Positions 12,553-38,659 of a stretch of DNA of 64,000 nucleotides are shown piece after piece. The position numbers and the translations under genes are program-made. The notes beneath the pieces were generated by a model. That model was not told the origin of the DNA. It searched no databases and worked only from the letters and a program-made list of their open reading frames with translations. Source of the DNA: Pagrus major (taxonomy: Eukaryota > Chordata > Actinopteri > Spariformes > Sparidae); assembly GCF_040436345.1 (NCBI RefSeq), contig NC_133219.1, forward strand, positions 18,250,958 through 18,314,957, given 5' to 3'. Each line of letters begins with the position of its first letter. Position 1 is the stretch's first letter.

Positions 12553-12896
12553 ATAAAAAAATAAAAAAACTATACGTGGCCGTCTTTACCGCCCCCTTGT
12601 GGGCCCCAGAGTGAAGCGCATAGAGATAAAACACTGACGTCATCTAGTGCACGCTTCAATAAATAATTGTCTCTCCTTACTGAACTGTGGATGGTCCAAC
12701 AGTGTTATAGGAGTGCAATATTAGACAAGTGGACTGCTTTTGAAAAACCTACATTACCCATCATGCAACTTAGCCACTGAGTGATATCACTGGAGGCAAT
12801 GTGTAAAATGGTGGGGTCATACTTATAGTACTACAAAGAACAAAAAACCCTGAATATTTAAGCTTGGCGTTAACCAAGCACTGTGGTAAAAGCACT
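12553..12896. other. Short spacer between ASCC2 promoter and SLC39A14 3' end
   Basis: About 0.35 kb with no coding potential lies between the ASCC2 promoter motifs and the SLC39A14 poly(A) signal. SLC39A14 transcripts run towards the ASCC2 promoter, so the spacer must hold the end of one unit and the upstream promoter of the next. Confidence 0.5.
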
Positions 12897-12902
12897 TTAT
12901 TT
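12897..12902 (-). terminator. slc39a14: SLC39A14 distal poly(A) signal
   Basis: TTTATT on the plus strand is AATAAA on the minus strand, about 3 kb past the SLC39A14 stop. It is the last good hexamer before the ASCC2 promoter. Other minus-strand hexamers in the AT-rich 3'UTR could give shorter transcripts. Confidence 0.5.
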
Positions 12903-15877
12903 CAACGAATGCATATAATAAACATCTAATCTGCATTTAAGTGACGAGTAAGATGATTAACAAAGACAATATCATTCAAAAAAGGACCCAACACATGACT
13001 TTCTTGGAAAAAGATGTTTATAAAAAAAAAAAGGAGAAAAAAAAAAACTATGATACAGAGCGAAGGCGGATGAGGATTCTCATTAACCACATCTGGTACA
13101 ATATTTTTCATAATGATGCAATAAAAGTCTGAAAGCACATCCATAAATTATTTAAATCTCCAGAAAGTCGATCATTGGTTGGTTTGTTGTGTGACTTTTT
13201 TTGAAGAGTTTTTACACAAATAAAGCTTCTTGTTGTTTGTGTGCTCCTGAAGTTATTGGTTTGTGTTTGACCTTAACACCATCACGTTTAGATTACCATA
13301 ACTGACCATAAATACCAGACTATATGCTCTGGCATACAGTTCAAATGTGCAACGCAATAAGAGTTTATGTATTCCAGCAGGTGTCCCATTTATAACATAA
13401 AATATTAAAGCAAAGATAAACAAACAAACAGACAAACAAACAAAGAGACTGCTTTCATGGCTTGTGGTGTAAAGCTCAACGGAATATGTTATCTTGGGTG
13501 TAAACATGAAATAAACATTTATGGCTCAAACAACAATAAATAATCTTCATCTTACATTTCAAGCAGCAGTAATACTGTACCTTATGGTACCCGTTTTAAT
13601 GGCTTGCCCTCTCCATCCAGGATTAACACATTATTTATAGCAGACCTACAGTATAAAATGTGACATACGATAATGGCTTCCTGTTTCTATCTCTAATAAA
13701 TAATAAACTACAGCTCTATTCTACAGTAATATAGAATTACAAAAAAGTATGCTTCTGGTAATGGATCATTATTCTGCGTTGAATTTGAAATATTTTATGG
13801 AGAATAATCTGTGCACTGCTGCACTCTGAATACCACTGTAAGATCTCAGTAAATATGGATCAACAGAGACCCACTGAACTCGCACAGATTTGTAGAGTAC
13901 ACAGTAGCACATAGGATCGTGTTACAGTATGAACTGAATTGTCCTTAACAATACTACAGTTTGTTCAAGTGAAACCAGTCAAATTACAGTATGACAAACT
14001 GGTCCCCTGAACCCTCTGATAAATAATTAACATTACAGATCATAAACCATTTTTCGCTGGTTCCCCTCACATTTGAATTACTCTACATGGTCAAAAGTAT
14101 GTGGAAACCCAACATTGCACTTATAGGTCAGTGTTAAACATCTTGTCATTTGAGAGGCTGGAACCAGTGACTTTTTGCTTACAAAAACATTACATAAACA
14201 TTTAATCCATTACCAAAATAGCAGTTGTTAAATTTAATGTCGATCTGCTTATGGATTCATCAAATAATTGTCACAGCTCTTAAGATTATTCTTCATTGGA
14301 ACCTGGGCCCCAGTTCAGCTGCAACTTGGGAAACTGGTTAATAACCTTTTTATTTTCTTCATTAAATCTTGCAGCAGACAATATTTTTTATGTAGCTGGT
14401 TAGAAGAGTCTTTCAGGAGAGCTTAAGAACAGCGGTAAGTGTTGATCAGTTATCCTCTTGGTCTTTCAAAGATGTCTCTATTTGAGAGGGAGCATCGCGA
14501 ACGATGAAAATAAGAATGGAAACAAGCCTGTCCAAATACTTTTGACCATATGATGTAACTCAGACAAAGGTTTTTTTTTTATAACCTAAGTAGACACAGT
14601 ATATTATTTAATTATGTGTGATTAATATGGATAAGGTCACAGACCGGTAGGCAAAGTGTGCATGTTTATATGATTCAGCTTACAGTATGCTGTTAAAACC
14701 GTTACTGTGCAGTAAAAGAATAATTCATTCTGGGAAAAATAGTCTATGGGATGTGTGAAGACCAGAGATTTGCACTTTGTTTTCAAGACATTAAAAAAAA
14801 CAACTATTGAATGCAATATTAATGAAGGGCACAGATGGTAAACTATGTGGAGAAATGCAGCTGTGCATGTTGAGTGTTGATGCGTCTAATCTGGATAAAG
14901 CCACTATTATCAAATTCTGCACGTTACACAACTGACCCAGGATCAATGAGGAAATTCTAACTGCCTGTCAAGGATGCAGACTCGAGTCCTTGCTGAGGAA
15001 AAAAAACTGTTTCCTTTCCAAACACCACCATGTAGCCCTTCACCGTTCTCAATGGTCGGCCCGTATTTGGTCTGATCATTTTTCATGTTTTTTCCACGTA
15101 TAAAAAAATAGAACATCGACACACAAACACCAAAGTCCAGCTGGAAGTCAGTTTGATGTCGACACTTGATTAAAGTTCCAGTTCAGGTCCGAGTTGTTTT
15201 TGGTATGGAATGAAAAAAGGGAAGAGAGGGAGTGGGGTATATTCTCAATGGTGTCGATAATACAGCTGCTGCTACCTGATTGTGCTTCTCCGACCTCCTG
15301 AGGGAGGGTTGCAGGCATAGAGGATTAGTGATATAAATACTCTGTATCCACTAAATCTCAACAGTTGAGGCTCAATAACATTCACTGAGGGAAGGACAAG
15401 AGGAGAAAAAAATAAGAGCAATGAGTCAAAATGGCTGATCAGTAGTCTGGGGAATAGAGAAATGTTTGAGCGACTGGGTGAGTATTGCACGTCAGTTCAT
15501 GTTCAGCCAGGGAGTCACACTTCTTTAACTCGTCTCTGAAGACTGAACGCTGCTTCTGTTGATATTTCTAGACTTAGAGGGAGCAGCTGTAAGAAAAAGT
15601 TTAATAAAACTTAAAAAAGAAGGCTGCCACCCCTTCTGCCTGGGATCTACTGCATCTGGGAACTGCGCTACTCAAATATTTTTGACAGAGGACTGTGCGT
15701 ACCTGCCGCACAACAGCAAAACTCCCAAAACTCCAGGGTCCTACAAACTGACGATGGGAGGACGATAAAGAGAAAAAAATAGTTCTCCTTTTGGGTCAGT
15801 TTACACCAGCTGACTGAGATCTCAGTTTCATTTCACACTGGTCATACAGCTGGGTGTCGGTCCAGAGGAGTCTGGTG
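12903..15877 (-). other. slc39a14: SLC39A14 3'UTR (inferred)
   Basis: This non-coding stretch of about 3 kb lies directly after the stop codon at 15878-15880. No coding exon or splice-bounded reading frame was seen. It contains an inverted-repeat transposon copy (14084-14553). That it is all transcribed is inferred from the lack of a nearer convincing poly(A) signal. Confidence 0.45.
14084..14553. mobile_element. Tc1-like MITE with ATGGTCAAAAGTAT inverted repeats
   Basis: The left end reads ACATGGTCAAAAGTATGTGGA (14085 onward) and the right end (about 14531-14552) reads as its inverse, sharing ATGGTCAAAAGTAT and TGGA. Inverted repeats of this type, with TA at the outer edge, mark a common non-autonomous Tc1/mariner-type fish element. 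It has no transposase. A piece at about 14140-14240 (GAGAGGCTGGAACCAG) matches the unrelated MITE at 28113, suggesting one inserted into the other. Confidence 0.65.
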
Positions 15878-29338
<13,461 letters not shown>

Positions 29339-29367
29339 GGCTTGTTCACTGGCTGGCGGACGTTAAT
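29339..29367 (-). other. slc39a14: SLC39A14 exon 2, 5'UTR part
   Basis: A clear acceptor (TTTTCCCCCACAG on the minus strand) places the exon 5' edge at 29367, 29 nt before the first ATG. Confidence 0.7.
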
Positions 29368-29765
29368 CTGTGGGGGAAAACGAGAATAAAATAAATATTT
29401 GAACCAAACTTTTTAAACTATGACAAAAACACTGCTATTTAAACTATGTACTCTGCCATATAACTAACTGTTGACTCCAAAAGGCAGAGACATGTATCTG
29501 TTGTCACAAACAGTGCTCCAAATGTGTGACATTAAAAGGAAGACAGGTCAAGATCAAGTGCAAATAAATGCTTTATCTTAAAAGAAACAAATTTAAGCTA
29601 TCTATGGACTACTTAAAAAGGAGAAAGGTGTCATTTTTATGTTTGTAATGTGATTAATCACAATACGTCTGTACAACATACCTAATTTTACCAGCCTGGC
29701 TGATAAATCACAACTTACTACTTTTAACAAAAGTATGTCAAAATGGAAAAGAAAGGGCGAAGATC

Positions 29766-30111
29766 TTAAAAGGGCCAGTGTGTACTATTTAGGGTGATCT
29801 ATTGGCGGATATGGAATATAATATTCATAATTGTTTTCATTAGTGGAGAATCACCTGAAACTAATAACTGTTGTTTTACAATGAACCATTTATATCTACA
29901 GAGGGAGCAGGCCCTTCTCTATGGAGCCACGTTGCACTGCCATGTTTCTACAGTAGCCCAGAACTGACAAACCAAACACTGATTTTACAGAGGGCCGTTT
30001 GTTAATGTTTTAACAGCCACCATAGGAGAGGGTGAGGTGAGGGGTTTTTAGTTGGTTGCAATCTATAAACCACAATGCTAGATGCCACTAAATCCTGCAT
30101 GCTGGACCTCA
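29766..30111. mobile_element. TTAA-flanked MITE
   Basis: It begins TTAAAAGGGCCAGTGTG and ends CCTGCATGCTGGACCT. The ends are inverted repeats of one another (AGGKCCAGYRTG type, with ATTTAG about 20 bp inside each). The inside includes ATATTCATAA and CTACAGTAGCCCAGAAC, which I recognise as an abundant fish element with TTAA target preference (piggyBac- or Kolobok-type). It lies in SLC39A14 intron 1, upstream of the start codon exon. Confidence 0.65.
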
Positions 30112-31368
30112 GGACTTAGGACTTAGAAAAGTTTGTATTTATGTATGAAACTACTCAGCAACGTGACAAATATAAAGATGTTCAAAATAGTTAATGTTGA
30201 TTGTAAGATTTTGCGGAATTTACCAAGATAAAATCTGCTTGTGTATGTGATTTACAAAATCCAAAAATCAAGAATCTCAACTTAAATAGGATTTGTCCAT
30301 TTCCTCTAAATAAGATTCATATGATTGCGCTGTTAAATGAATAAGTTAAATGAATGCGCCATGCGTGTGACACAATACACACTCCGGACAATGTTTTTAC
30401 GCGATTCCACTCAACAGGCGGTGACAGGAAAAGAAGCAATGTACCAGAACAGACATCCATGTTTGCTCGCAGGCAAATGCAGGCAAATGTTCTACAAGGA
30501 AAGAAATGCACGTAACATGTTTATTAGGCCTTGAGGACACAACACAATGTGTTTGGGTGACAAGCACTAAGTGTACGCATAACTGTGGTACAAAATTAAA
30601 AATACAAGTACCTTGAAAAAGCCAAACATTTCAAAATTGAAATTAAAATGCAAAAAAAGAGGACTGATATTGAAACCTAGTGGGGACTGAACTTCTTTTG
30701 CATGCCGCAGCTTTAGGTATGTGAATACCTTATTGTTTAGGAGGCAAGAAACCAAACCCTAATGGCAAATGAAGCACTGAACACACAAGGAAACCAAAGG
30801 GCCTGCTGTTAGCACCAAGCACCAGGAGGGAGCAGGAAACCAGTAGGATAAACACAGCCTCCAATTATATACAATTACAGACAATATAGCACATGTCCAC
30901 CACATACACCTCACACACACACATATCAATGACAGTGTCACCAGTGTAACAAACCAGCAAATGAATAAAGTAACACTCACAACCCAAACATGCACTGATT
31001 AATCAAAAACTACTCTTTAAGTCTCAGCATTAGTATCAGCTTATAGCATAATGTGCTGCCTGTTTTCAGCCAATGGTGCGATTTGATGATATTTTTCCTT
31101 GTGGAAGTATCCCTTTTAACTCAACCCATGATGTGTGTGGACAAAAAAGTATATAAGCATTTTGACTACATAATTTCAGAGTGTATCTACTTTTTCCATC
31201 CCTGATTCAAACTTTCTTACACACACGCACAAACAGGGCAAACTGTAATGTCCCGTCCCCCTGCTCCAACACACAGACCACTGATTCATTTCCATGCACC
31301 CTACAGGTCCACATGCACAGTTGGGCTGAATACACAGACCCATTCATTTTTTGCAAAGAAACCCTCAC

Positions 31369-31537
31369 CTTTTCCCACAGAGCCTCTAATGATAGCTGGT
31401 GCGTGAAAGCGCCTGAGTCAGTCTGTCCGTCCTGAGGCTCCGAACGTGCTGAGTGATGCCCACAGGTTACAGAGATGGAGTCGGGGGAAGGCAGAAACGC
31501 CTGAAGAGAGCAGCGGGCTGCTCGGGAATGCAGCAGG
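31369..31537 (-). other. slc39a14: Candidate non-coding 5' exon of SLC39A14
   Basis: On the minus strand the stretch has an acceptor (CTCTCCTCCACAG) at its start and a donor (GGGAAAAG then GTGAGG) at its end. It is 169 nt, GC-richer than its surroundings and contains no ATG, as suits a 5'UTR exon between exon 1 and the start-codon exon. It may be an optional leader exon. Confidence 0.45.
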
Positions 31538-34172
31538 CTGTGGAGGAGAGAGATAAAATGAAGGTTACGACTCACCGGTGAGGAAGAAAGAAACAGGAAA
31601 AGATGGAAAGGTAGAAAAGAGGCAGTGAAGAAGAAAAGAAACCAGCTTCAATTTTTTTTGCTATTCGCTCTACACATCAACTTGCCTTCTTCAAATTCCA
31701 AACAAACACTCTGTGCCACAAAGGCCAGCACCGAGCCAAACCCACATCATTCCTTTTTTGAAGCTGCAATGAGCATTCCTTGTTGATTGCTATTCTGCTA
31801 TATGAATATGATTCAGTCCTTCAGCCCTGTTAGAATCGGCGAGGGAAATACATCCAATCCAGCCACTGTGGAGTAACTCAGCACACTGCCAGCCAATTGA
31901 GTTTCTTTCACTAACAGACGACCAGAAAACTTAAAACGCCACAGGCCAAGAGAGACAAAATAAAGAGACAATCTCCCCTCTCTTTATATATACACTGCTG
32001 AGATGCCCTTGAGCAAAAGCACTACACACTACAGTGTATATCTGTATCCCTGCTGGGCAGCTGTAGAAATGTGAGCCTCTATGAATGTAAAGCAGAACAT
32101 TTGTCAAAAAGTGCAACCATGCTTGGTCGACTTCCCCCAGATAAAATACAACTTTTCCAAAAAGGTCAGTCTGTCTGCTTTCTCCTACTTCTAATTTGCG
32201 TTCCGTCACCAACTTTTTCACTTCATGTCTCTCTCCCTTGGTCGCTGAGCTGAAGAGGCAAAGAGAAGACTCTCCTCTTCTATAAGTCACCCCCTTCCTG
32301 ATGAGCTGCACCCTCTCTCCCAAGTCTTCCTCCATGAATTTCTCTAATGAGGCCTCATTCTGAAGTGGTGGGGGAAAAGAGGAGGAAACAAGGTGCGGAA
32401 AATCAGACACTCTTTCATAAGTCTCTTTAGCTCCAATTTTTCATTTCTCTCACCAGCACTTCTCTCTTACACAATGCTTGTAAAAGCTGTAGGAGCTCTG
32501 AACCTTGCCCTCCTTATTGCTGGCTGCTATTGTAAGTGAAACTCTGGTTGAAACCAGGAGTGGGAAATAGTTCTGAAAGGATTAGCTGAGTGACAGAAAG
32601 TAGACTGCCAACAATTCTGATTTTCGCTGATTCTAATATTTCTGACTTTGTCTTATATGATTGAAAATTAAACATCTTTGGGCTTTTAACTGTTTGTTGG
32701 AACAAACCAGGAATCTGTCTGGGCGCAAGGAAAATGTGATGGACATAGCTCTCTATTTTTTGGACTTTTGATTCGCAGGATTTGACAGGTGAAATGAAAC
32801 AATGTACAAAAAGGTACATAAAGTCTGACATAGTGCCTCTGTAGCACATTGACTGCAACTTCTCCATGTCCGCCTGTGCCATCATTCAAATGTTAAAAAG
32901 TCATAAATTGGCTGAACTGCCACAGTTCAAGATACAACTATGCAACAACTATCTGATACAACTATACTTACTAAATTCTTTTCAACTTATAAATCAAGTC
33001 TACACGACAAGGGTTTGTGAAGTTGGGACTCTGGAAAGTCAAATTGTCAGGGGAATATATTCAGAGCACTTTGCATGCTTTGATAAAAACTACTGATATT
33101 TGGCACTACATAAGGTATAACAAGAGGAAGCAATAAAGTGTATTTCCGTATTAATAAGGCCTGCTCTTCTCAGTTGCAGGAACTATGCAGGTAAGCAGCC
33201 TGAGGTAAACTGATACCTCTCTCCTCTTCCACATTTATTTTTTATCAAGAGAGAGGGAAAAGGCACGCTGTGTGAAGAAATGTTTAGGAGTGGCTAAGGG
33301 CAGCAGCACATGGGTGAAAGACAAAAACAGACATGCCCTAGATGAACATTAGCATTCTTAATGTGTTTACATTTGGGAACAACTATGTTGCAATCTTATT
33401 TCTGGCAACGCACACGGGTTAAGTGCAGAACACATGTGGTATTTAAGTGTCAACAAATAAGCACTACATCATTTTAATGACTTTTAAACAATGGATGTTA
33501 ATAACTAAGACAATGGCGCATTAGGAGTGCAATCAATTTGCATTTGGAAACGACAGCTTTATAGGAAATGTGTTCTTCATTTTGGGAAAATAAAGCAATT
33601 ACAATAGCAGTGGGAAGAAGCAATAAACAATACGCCATCTGATTATAATCTCCCTAGATTCAGTTTATGACTCCACCCTAAGAGTTGTTACTGGTGACAG
33701 TTATTCTACTCATCATTGCATCATGTATGAGAGGGTTGGATGGGCATCTCTAGCAGTAAGACATGCACTAGTTTCTATTTATACAAAACTTCCTTATTAA
33801 ACTGGTCTCATAGTCATTATATGACCTGTTCAAGTGATTGGCTAATGCTAGAAGACCCGTGTGCAAACACAACATTTGGGAAAGCTGCTTTTAGTTTTTG
33901 TGCTGCACACACTGAACATTTTTAAACATACGTACATTAAAACTTAACACAATTGTACCGGTAGGTCAATTTAAAACCATGATTTTAAAATACTCCTAAA
34001 TGCAACTGTTTTTTAACTTTGATCTGTTTGTTTCATGTTCGTGCATCTACTCTGATTTCAGAGTACTCTTGACATCACTGAATTAGATTTTAAACCAGAT
34101 TTAAATTCAAGGTTGAATGAATGAATTGATAAATGTTATTACATGATTCATTACATGAATGCGCCACAATAA

Positions 34173-34200
34173 GTCTACCACTGATATGTCAGTGGTAGAC
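34173..34200. repeat. Perfect 12-bp inverted repeat (hairpin)
   Basis: GTCTACCACTGA, a TATG loop, then TCAGTGGTAGAC: 12 of 12 pairs. It lies in the first intron of SLC39A14. No T-run or protein motif follows, so no role is assigned. Confidence 0.9.
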
Positions 34201-37200
34201 GAATATGTCAGTTAGGTGTGCAAATAAAATACTAAGTAATGGACATCTCCCATATGTTAATCCACTAAGCTAACTTTGTGGGCCAAGAAAGGGTTATACA
34301 GTGACACACAGGTATTTAAATATACACTGTATATCCCAGTTATTCCCATCAATAATGCCAAGACATCCTCGTGGCTGAATTTTCATATATTTCACTATTA
34401 TCAATGAACTCAAGTGTTTATTGATATTGTATAATTGGTGTTTATGCCAATATGAATTATAATTTGATTGAAGTTTCCAATTGTAAAATATTAGTACTCA
34501 GTACGTGTCTTTTCAAAAGGACAAAAAAAGTTAAGTGAAAGTTTCATTCTTATGCGTTCGCTCAAAATGAAACTTAAAACTCTCAAATAATGATACCATC
34601 CTCAAAACTCCTCTTTCAGCTGTGTTCTATCTGAAATATAGCATGATAACCAATGACGCAGAATAGCTGTCACCTTGTTTGCCTATGATAATAACTTAAA
34701 TATACACATGCGCTCCTGCCCTTACACTTGTGCTCTTTTTGCTCCGGAGAGCATACAGGTCCAAACAGCTAGGTTACAATAAACACTGTAGGAGCAGAAG
34801 GTTTCTTTGCTGGCAGGCCTTCGCCTTGGTCTGAGTGTGGCTACAGTCCAATCTAAACAACACAAAAGCTGCTTTAAAATGTCAGCATGTCGGGTCGGAC
34901 CAATGTCACTGCACACTCACAGAATCACCACATCTGTTCTTGTGGTACGTGTGCATTTAGAGTCCAAGGCCTATTTGGAGCTGTGGAGATAAAGGGTGGT
35001 GTGGGAACAGACAGGAAGTCTGCAGCAGAGACTTTAGTCCTTCAACGGGACTCTGAATGCCTCTGCCTTGATGTTAAATACGAGTTTTACGAGACATCCA
35101 GCAGCAGAGGAGAAAGGAGGAAAGAGCAGGATGGCAAAATGTTTAGTCACAGTCTGCTGGACTCAAATCCCAAAGGCATGCAGCTGATTCTAGTCTGCTC
35201 ATCCTTTAAAATCTTTCTCTCTTCTAAGAAAGTCACCAGTTTGTCCTGCCTGGTATTTCACTTCCCTCTCATGGAGTTTTCTTGTCAGATTAGAAACCAA
35301 AAACAAATTGGCACAAACAAGCGGCTAACAGTCAAGCTACATGCAAACATGTAATAAATAAAGAAAACGGATAAAGTGCTAAATACAAACAAATATCTCG
35401 ATATGAGACTATATATCCTCTTAGATGTTGGATATCGTAATGTAATGAGTGCTGTCATTTCGTGAATGTACAAATATTCATCTCTACAACATTGTGATCT
35501 TTCATTTTGTCACCCAGTCTTAGCATTTATAAAGTGCTTTTGAGAAGATTTCTAAATATCAAGATATATATTGTGTATTGCGATACAGCAATTTATAGGT
35601 AAAATATTGCAATAGTACTTTTAAATAATTTTCATTACCTTTGCAACTTGACAATCTAAGAACTGGGAGTGAGTAAATGAGCACATATGGTGATCAGACT
35701 TCATCAGCCAACCACATTAAACAGTCGTATCAGCTCCTAGGGCCATGTGTAAACACAGCTTGGTGAGAAGTTTCCCTTGTCATCATCAATTTCACCAGCT
35801 GACTAAGAAGTAATGAAATCTCCGGCTGGTCTAACAAGAGGAGACGCAGCCAATTCAAACACCTTATCTACCAACTGCACTCGGAAAGAGCGACGTCTGA
35901 ACGCAGAATGGCACATGAGCGTTCCCTTACTGTTTTGCCAGGATTCATATAACCGAGCAAACTATTCGAATGGAAAAGTGTTGCTTTAATCAGTGTTGGT
36001 TATCAGCAAACCATACTTCTTCAAGAGGAACAACAAACTCAACCAAGGTTGATTAATATCATGACTGATAAAAGTGCTGATGGAAACTTTATGTTTGCAT
36101 TTGTCCCACCCAAATTTTCGCAACAATGCAAGGGCATACTTCCTACTTTCAACTATGGTTACATATTTTCACAATTACTTGTGTACTCCACTCTCCTGAA
36201 ATTAAATAGTCAATCTTCCGTATAATTAAGTGGCAACTACAACTGGATGCAGAGGTACACACAGCTGTATTGTCACATCACATACTGTAGTAATATTGTT
36301 TTGATCCAAGATTTTTAAGTGGACTGTGTGTACATCTCCAACAGTTTTGCTTGTATTCAAAAGCAGTTATTGTACTGCAGTCCATCGATTCTAGAAACTG
36401 CTGTATGTTCTGGCTACTTAATAATCCCTTTTTGCTGCAAGAAAAGAAAAGGACTGGTGCAAGGCAGATACTGTACAGTAACACTAACAAATAAACAAGA
36501 AGTCCTTCGGGGACACGAATTGCATCAAATAGCATACCACATAGTAATTTAATTTATGTAAATACTCAGCACAGTAAAATATTATTGACATTTTGATTTA
36601 TTCACAAATCAGTGAAATCAATCATAAGCTAAGAAACAATTCACCTTGGCGTTGCTCTCAGTTTAAAAAAACCTCAACTCTGCTAATCCTAAAGCATAAA
36701 ACACACAGTACCTTTTGTGAATGAATGGCGACACAAAGACAGCCACTGCCCCTCGCCAGTTCCTTCTTAATTCAAAGCAGGTTGTTCCTCAAAGCAGACT
36801 CTGGTTTGTTCTGTGTCATCCTCGGTCACTTTATATACTGTTGGAGCGAAGGGCAGGTTAAGGTGTACATCAGCTCATCAACCTTTGCCCATGCCCGTAA
36901 TTACTGTTTCGCTCCATCTTCAGGCTGATATCATCAACCAAGACTGTCATTAGATGAGAGAGTGAAGGCTGTGGGCAGGATGTTGGTCCACTGAACACAT
37001 TGTATGTGTGCTCCACTCATCCAACAAAGGACCATTCACCTTAAAATTAAAGGGTTTGGAGATGACCTGGTCAGGCTCAAACCGTCACATTAACCCAGAG
37101 GCAAGCTTAGAGGTCAGAGATTGCGAGGTAGAAAGCCACAGAGCACATACAGCAAGTCCTGCACCTGTGGACAACTTTTAGGGGTCATCGTCAATATTTT

Positions 37201-37494
37201 TCTATTTTTAAGAGAAATTTCAAGAATACATGCCGGTCGTACAGGCTACATTTATTTAACAGCTGCAGTTCCAGTTACATAGCACAATACTATCTTTGAG
37301 GGAAAACATAAGATATTCAGCTTTTTGCGATTATGCTGACAAAATAATCTAATTTAAAAATGTGCTAATGCAGCATCCTCTCAAACAAAGTCCTGTCTAC
37401 AACAGTATCTGGTTGATAACATGTCACAATTAATAGCTTATAAACACTGAATAAACTGAATCTGCAAAGTAACTAGTAACTAACTGTATCAAAT

Positions 37495-37610
37495 AAATGC
37501 AGTGGAGACAAAGTATAAAGTAGCAGAAAAAGGAAATACTCAAGTAAAGTACTTGAGTATATTGTACTTAAGAACAATACTTGGGTATATTGTACTTAAG
37601 AACAACAATA
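37495..37610. repeat. Fish AAGTACTT-type repeat with internal tandem duplication
   Basis: The block containing GGAAATACTCAAGTAAAGTAC is typical of a very common fish repeat rich in AAGTACTT words. Inside it, a 28-bp unit is present twice (37551-37578 and 37579-37606) with a single base difference in the first bases. A diverged relative lies at about 39340-39420. Confidence 0.6.
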
Positions 37611-38324
37611 CTTATTAAGATTTTCATTTTTACTGCAAATGAATATCAGTCCCACATATCATTTCTTTCCCAGTGTCCTTTTCATTGGCCCTGAAAAAGC
37701 CATATCGGTCGACCCATAAATAACATGCTGACATGCCTATATTATTTAGTATTTAGAAGAGTTACTGCATTAAAAAAACAACCTTTTAAAGATTAACTCA
37801 GAACTGATTTAACACCCTTAACGTCTTGAAATGTGAGCACTTTTGCATGTGCAGCACCTACTTTTCATTAAGTTGTCTATTTCCATTAGAGCATTGATGA
37901 GTTTACACACCACTGAATGAATTTCAATGGTTCTTCCATGACCACTAAACACAGAAGGATGCTGAAAGAAACCAAAAGTAAAAAAGTCATCTAGTCATTC
38001 TATGCTACGACTGGACGATCGCACCATTTCCTATATCTACGTTTACATTCAAGCTCTTTACACCCATCTCCTTGATTCTGAGATGAATGAACAAGTCAAC
38101 GACTCACAGCATTTAGTCCAACTTGATCTAGCTAAATTAGGTTAGCTTCTCTAGCAGCCCCTTGATTCAACTACTCTGCCGTACTTGTAAGCTCACCCGG
38201 TACGTGAAATCCTTAACGCGTAAATTAAAGTCTTCAGGGTTAATTGTGAGCCGGTTTCAGTGGCTAGCTAATGTATAGTCGGGTGTATTAGCCAGCTTCT
38301 TATTAGCCTTGACAGTTAGCTTAC

Positions 38325-38600
38325 CCGGTGATGCTGTTGGGGGCTTTGACGTCAACTCCTCTCAACAGCGTCCCTTCGGATCCTCTGACATACAGGAGGT
38401 ATCACGGTCGGGCAAAGAAAATGTCAGATGTGGGCGGCGGGTTGTCTGCGGCGAGTCCAGTCATTCACAGAAGGTGAGGGGGGGTATTTTCCTACGTTGT
38501 CCACCCATTCAAACAAATCGTACAGCAGCGGCAGCAGCGCGTGGCGGTGGAGGATCTGGTGGGGTAGCTGTCAGCGGTGACGTCGACGTCGACGTTTTTC
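38325..38600 (-). other. slc39a14: SLC39A14 first exon (non-coding)
   Basis: A GC- and CpG-rich stretch ends with a good donor on the minus strand (CACCGG then GTAAGC; plus-strand TTAC at 38321-38324). The transcription start is not visible but should lie near the CpG-rich motifs at 38578-38610. It contains no long coding frame on this strand. Confidence 0.5.
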
Positions 38601-38610
38601 AAGATGGCCG
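38578..38610 (-). promoter_or_regulatory. slc39a14: SLC39A14 promoter motifs: GACGTC triplet and YY1
   Basis: TGACGTCGACGTCGACGT at 38578-38595 holds three overlapping GACGTC/GACGT cores (CRE/ATF type). CAAGATGGCCG at 38600-38610 matches the YY1 core seen near many TATA-less start sites. ZIP14 is known to be induced in ER stress through ATF-family factors, so the CRE-like cluster is suggestive. Binding is inferred. Confidence 0.45.
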
Positions 38611-38659
38611 TGTCTCCCTCGTGCGGTCAGAAGCGGGTACTGCAGGACTACACACACAC

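Larger units (their letters stand above)
31538..38324 (-). other. slc39a14: SLC39A14 first intron
   Basis: About 6.8 kb with no coding exon I can support. It contains a MITE remnant near 32590-32740, a perfect hairpin at 34173-34200 and a repeat with two tandem copies at 37551-37606. Confidence 0.45.

Noticed and set aside
31931-32410. Minus-strand ORF of 159 codons in SLC39A14 intron 1
   Set aside because: No recognisable domain, no flanking splice sites that fit, and composition like the surrounding intron.
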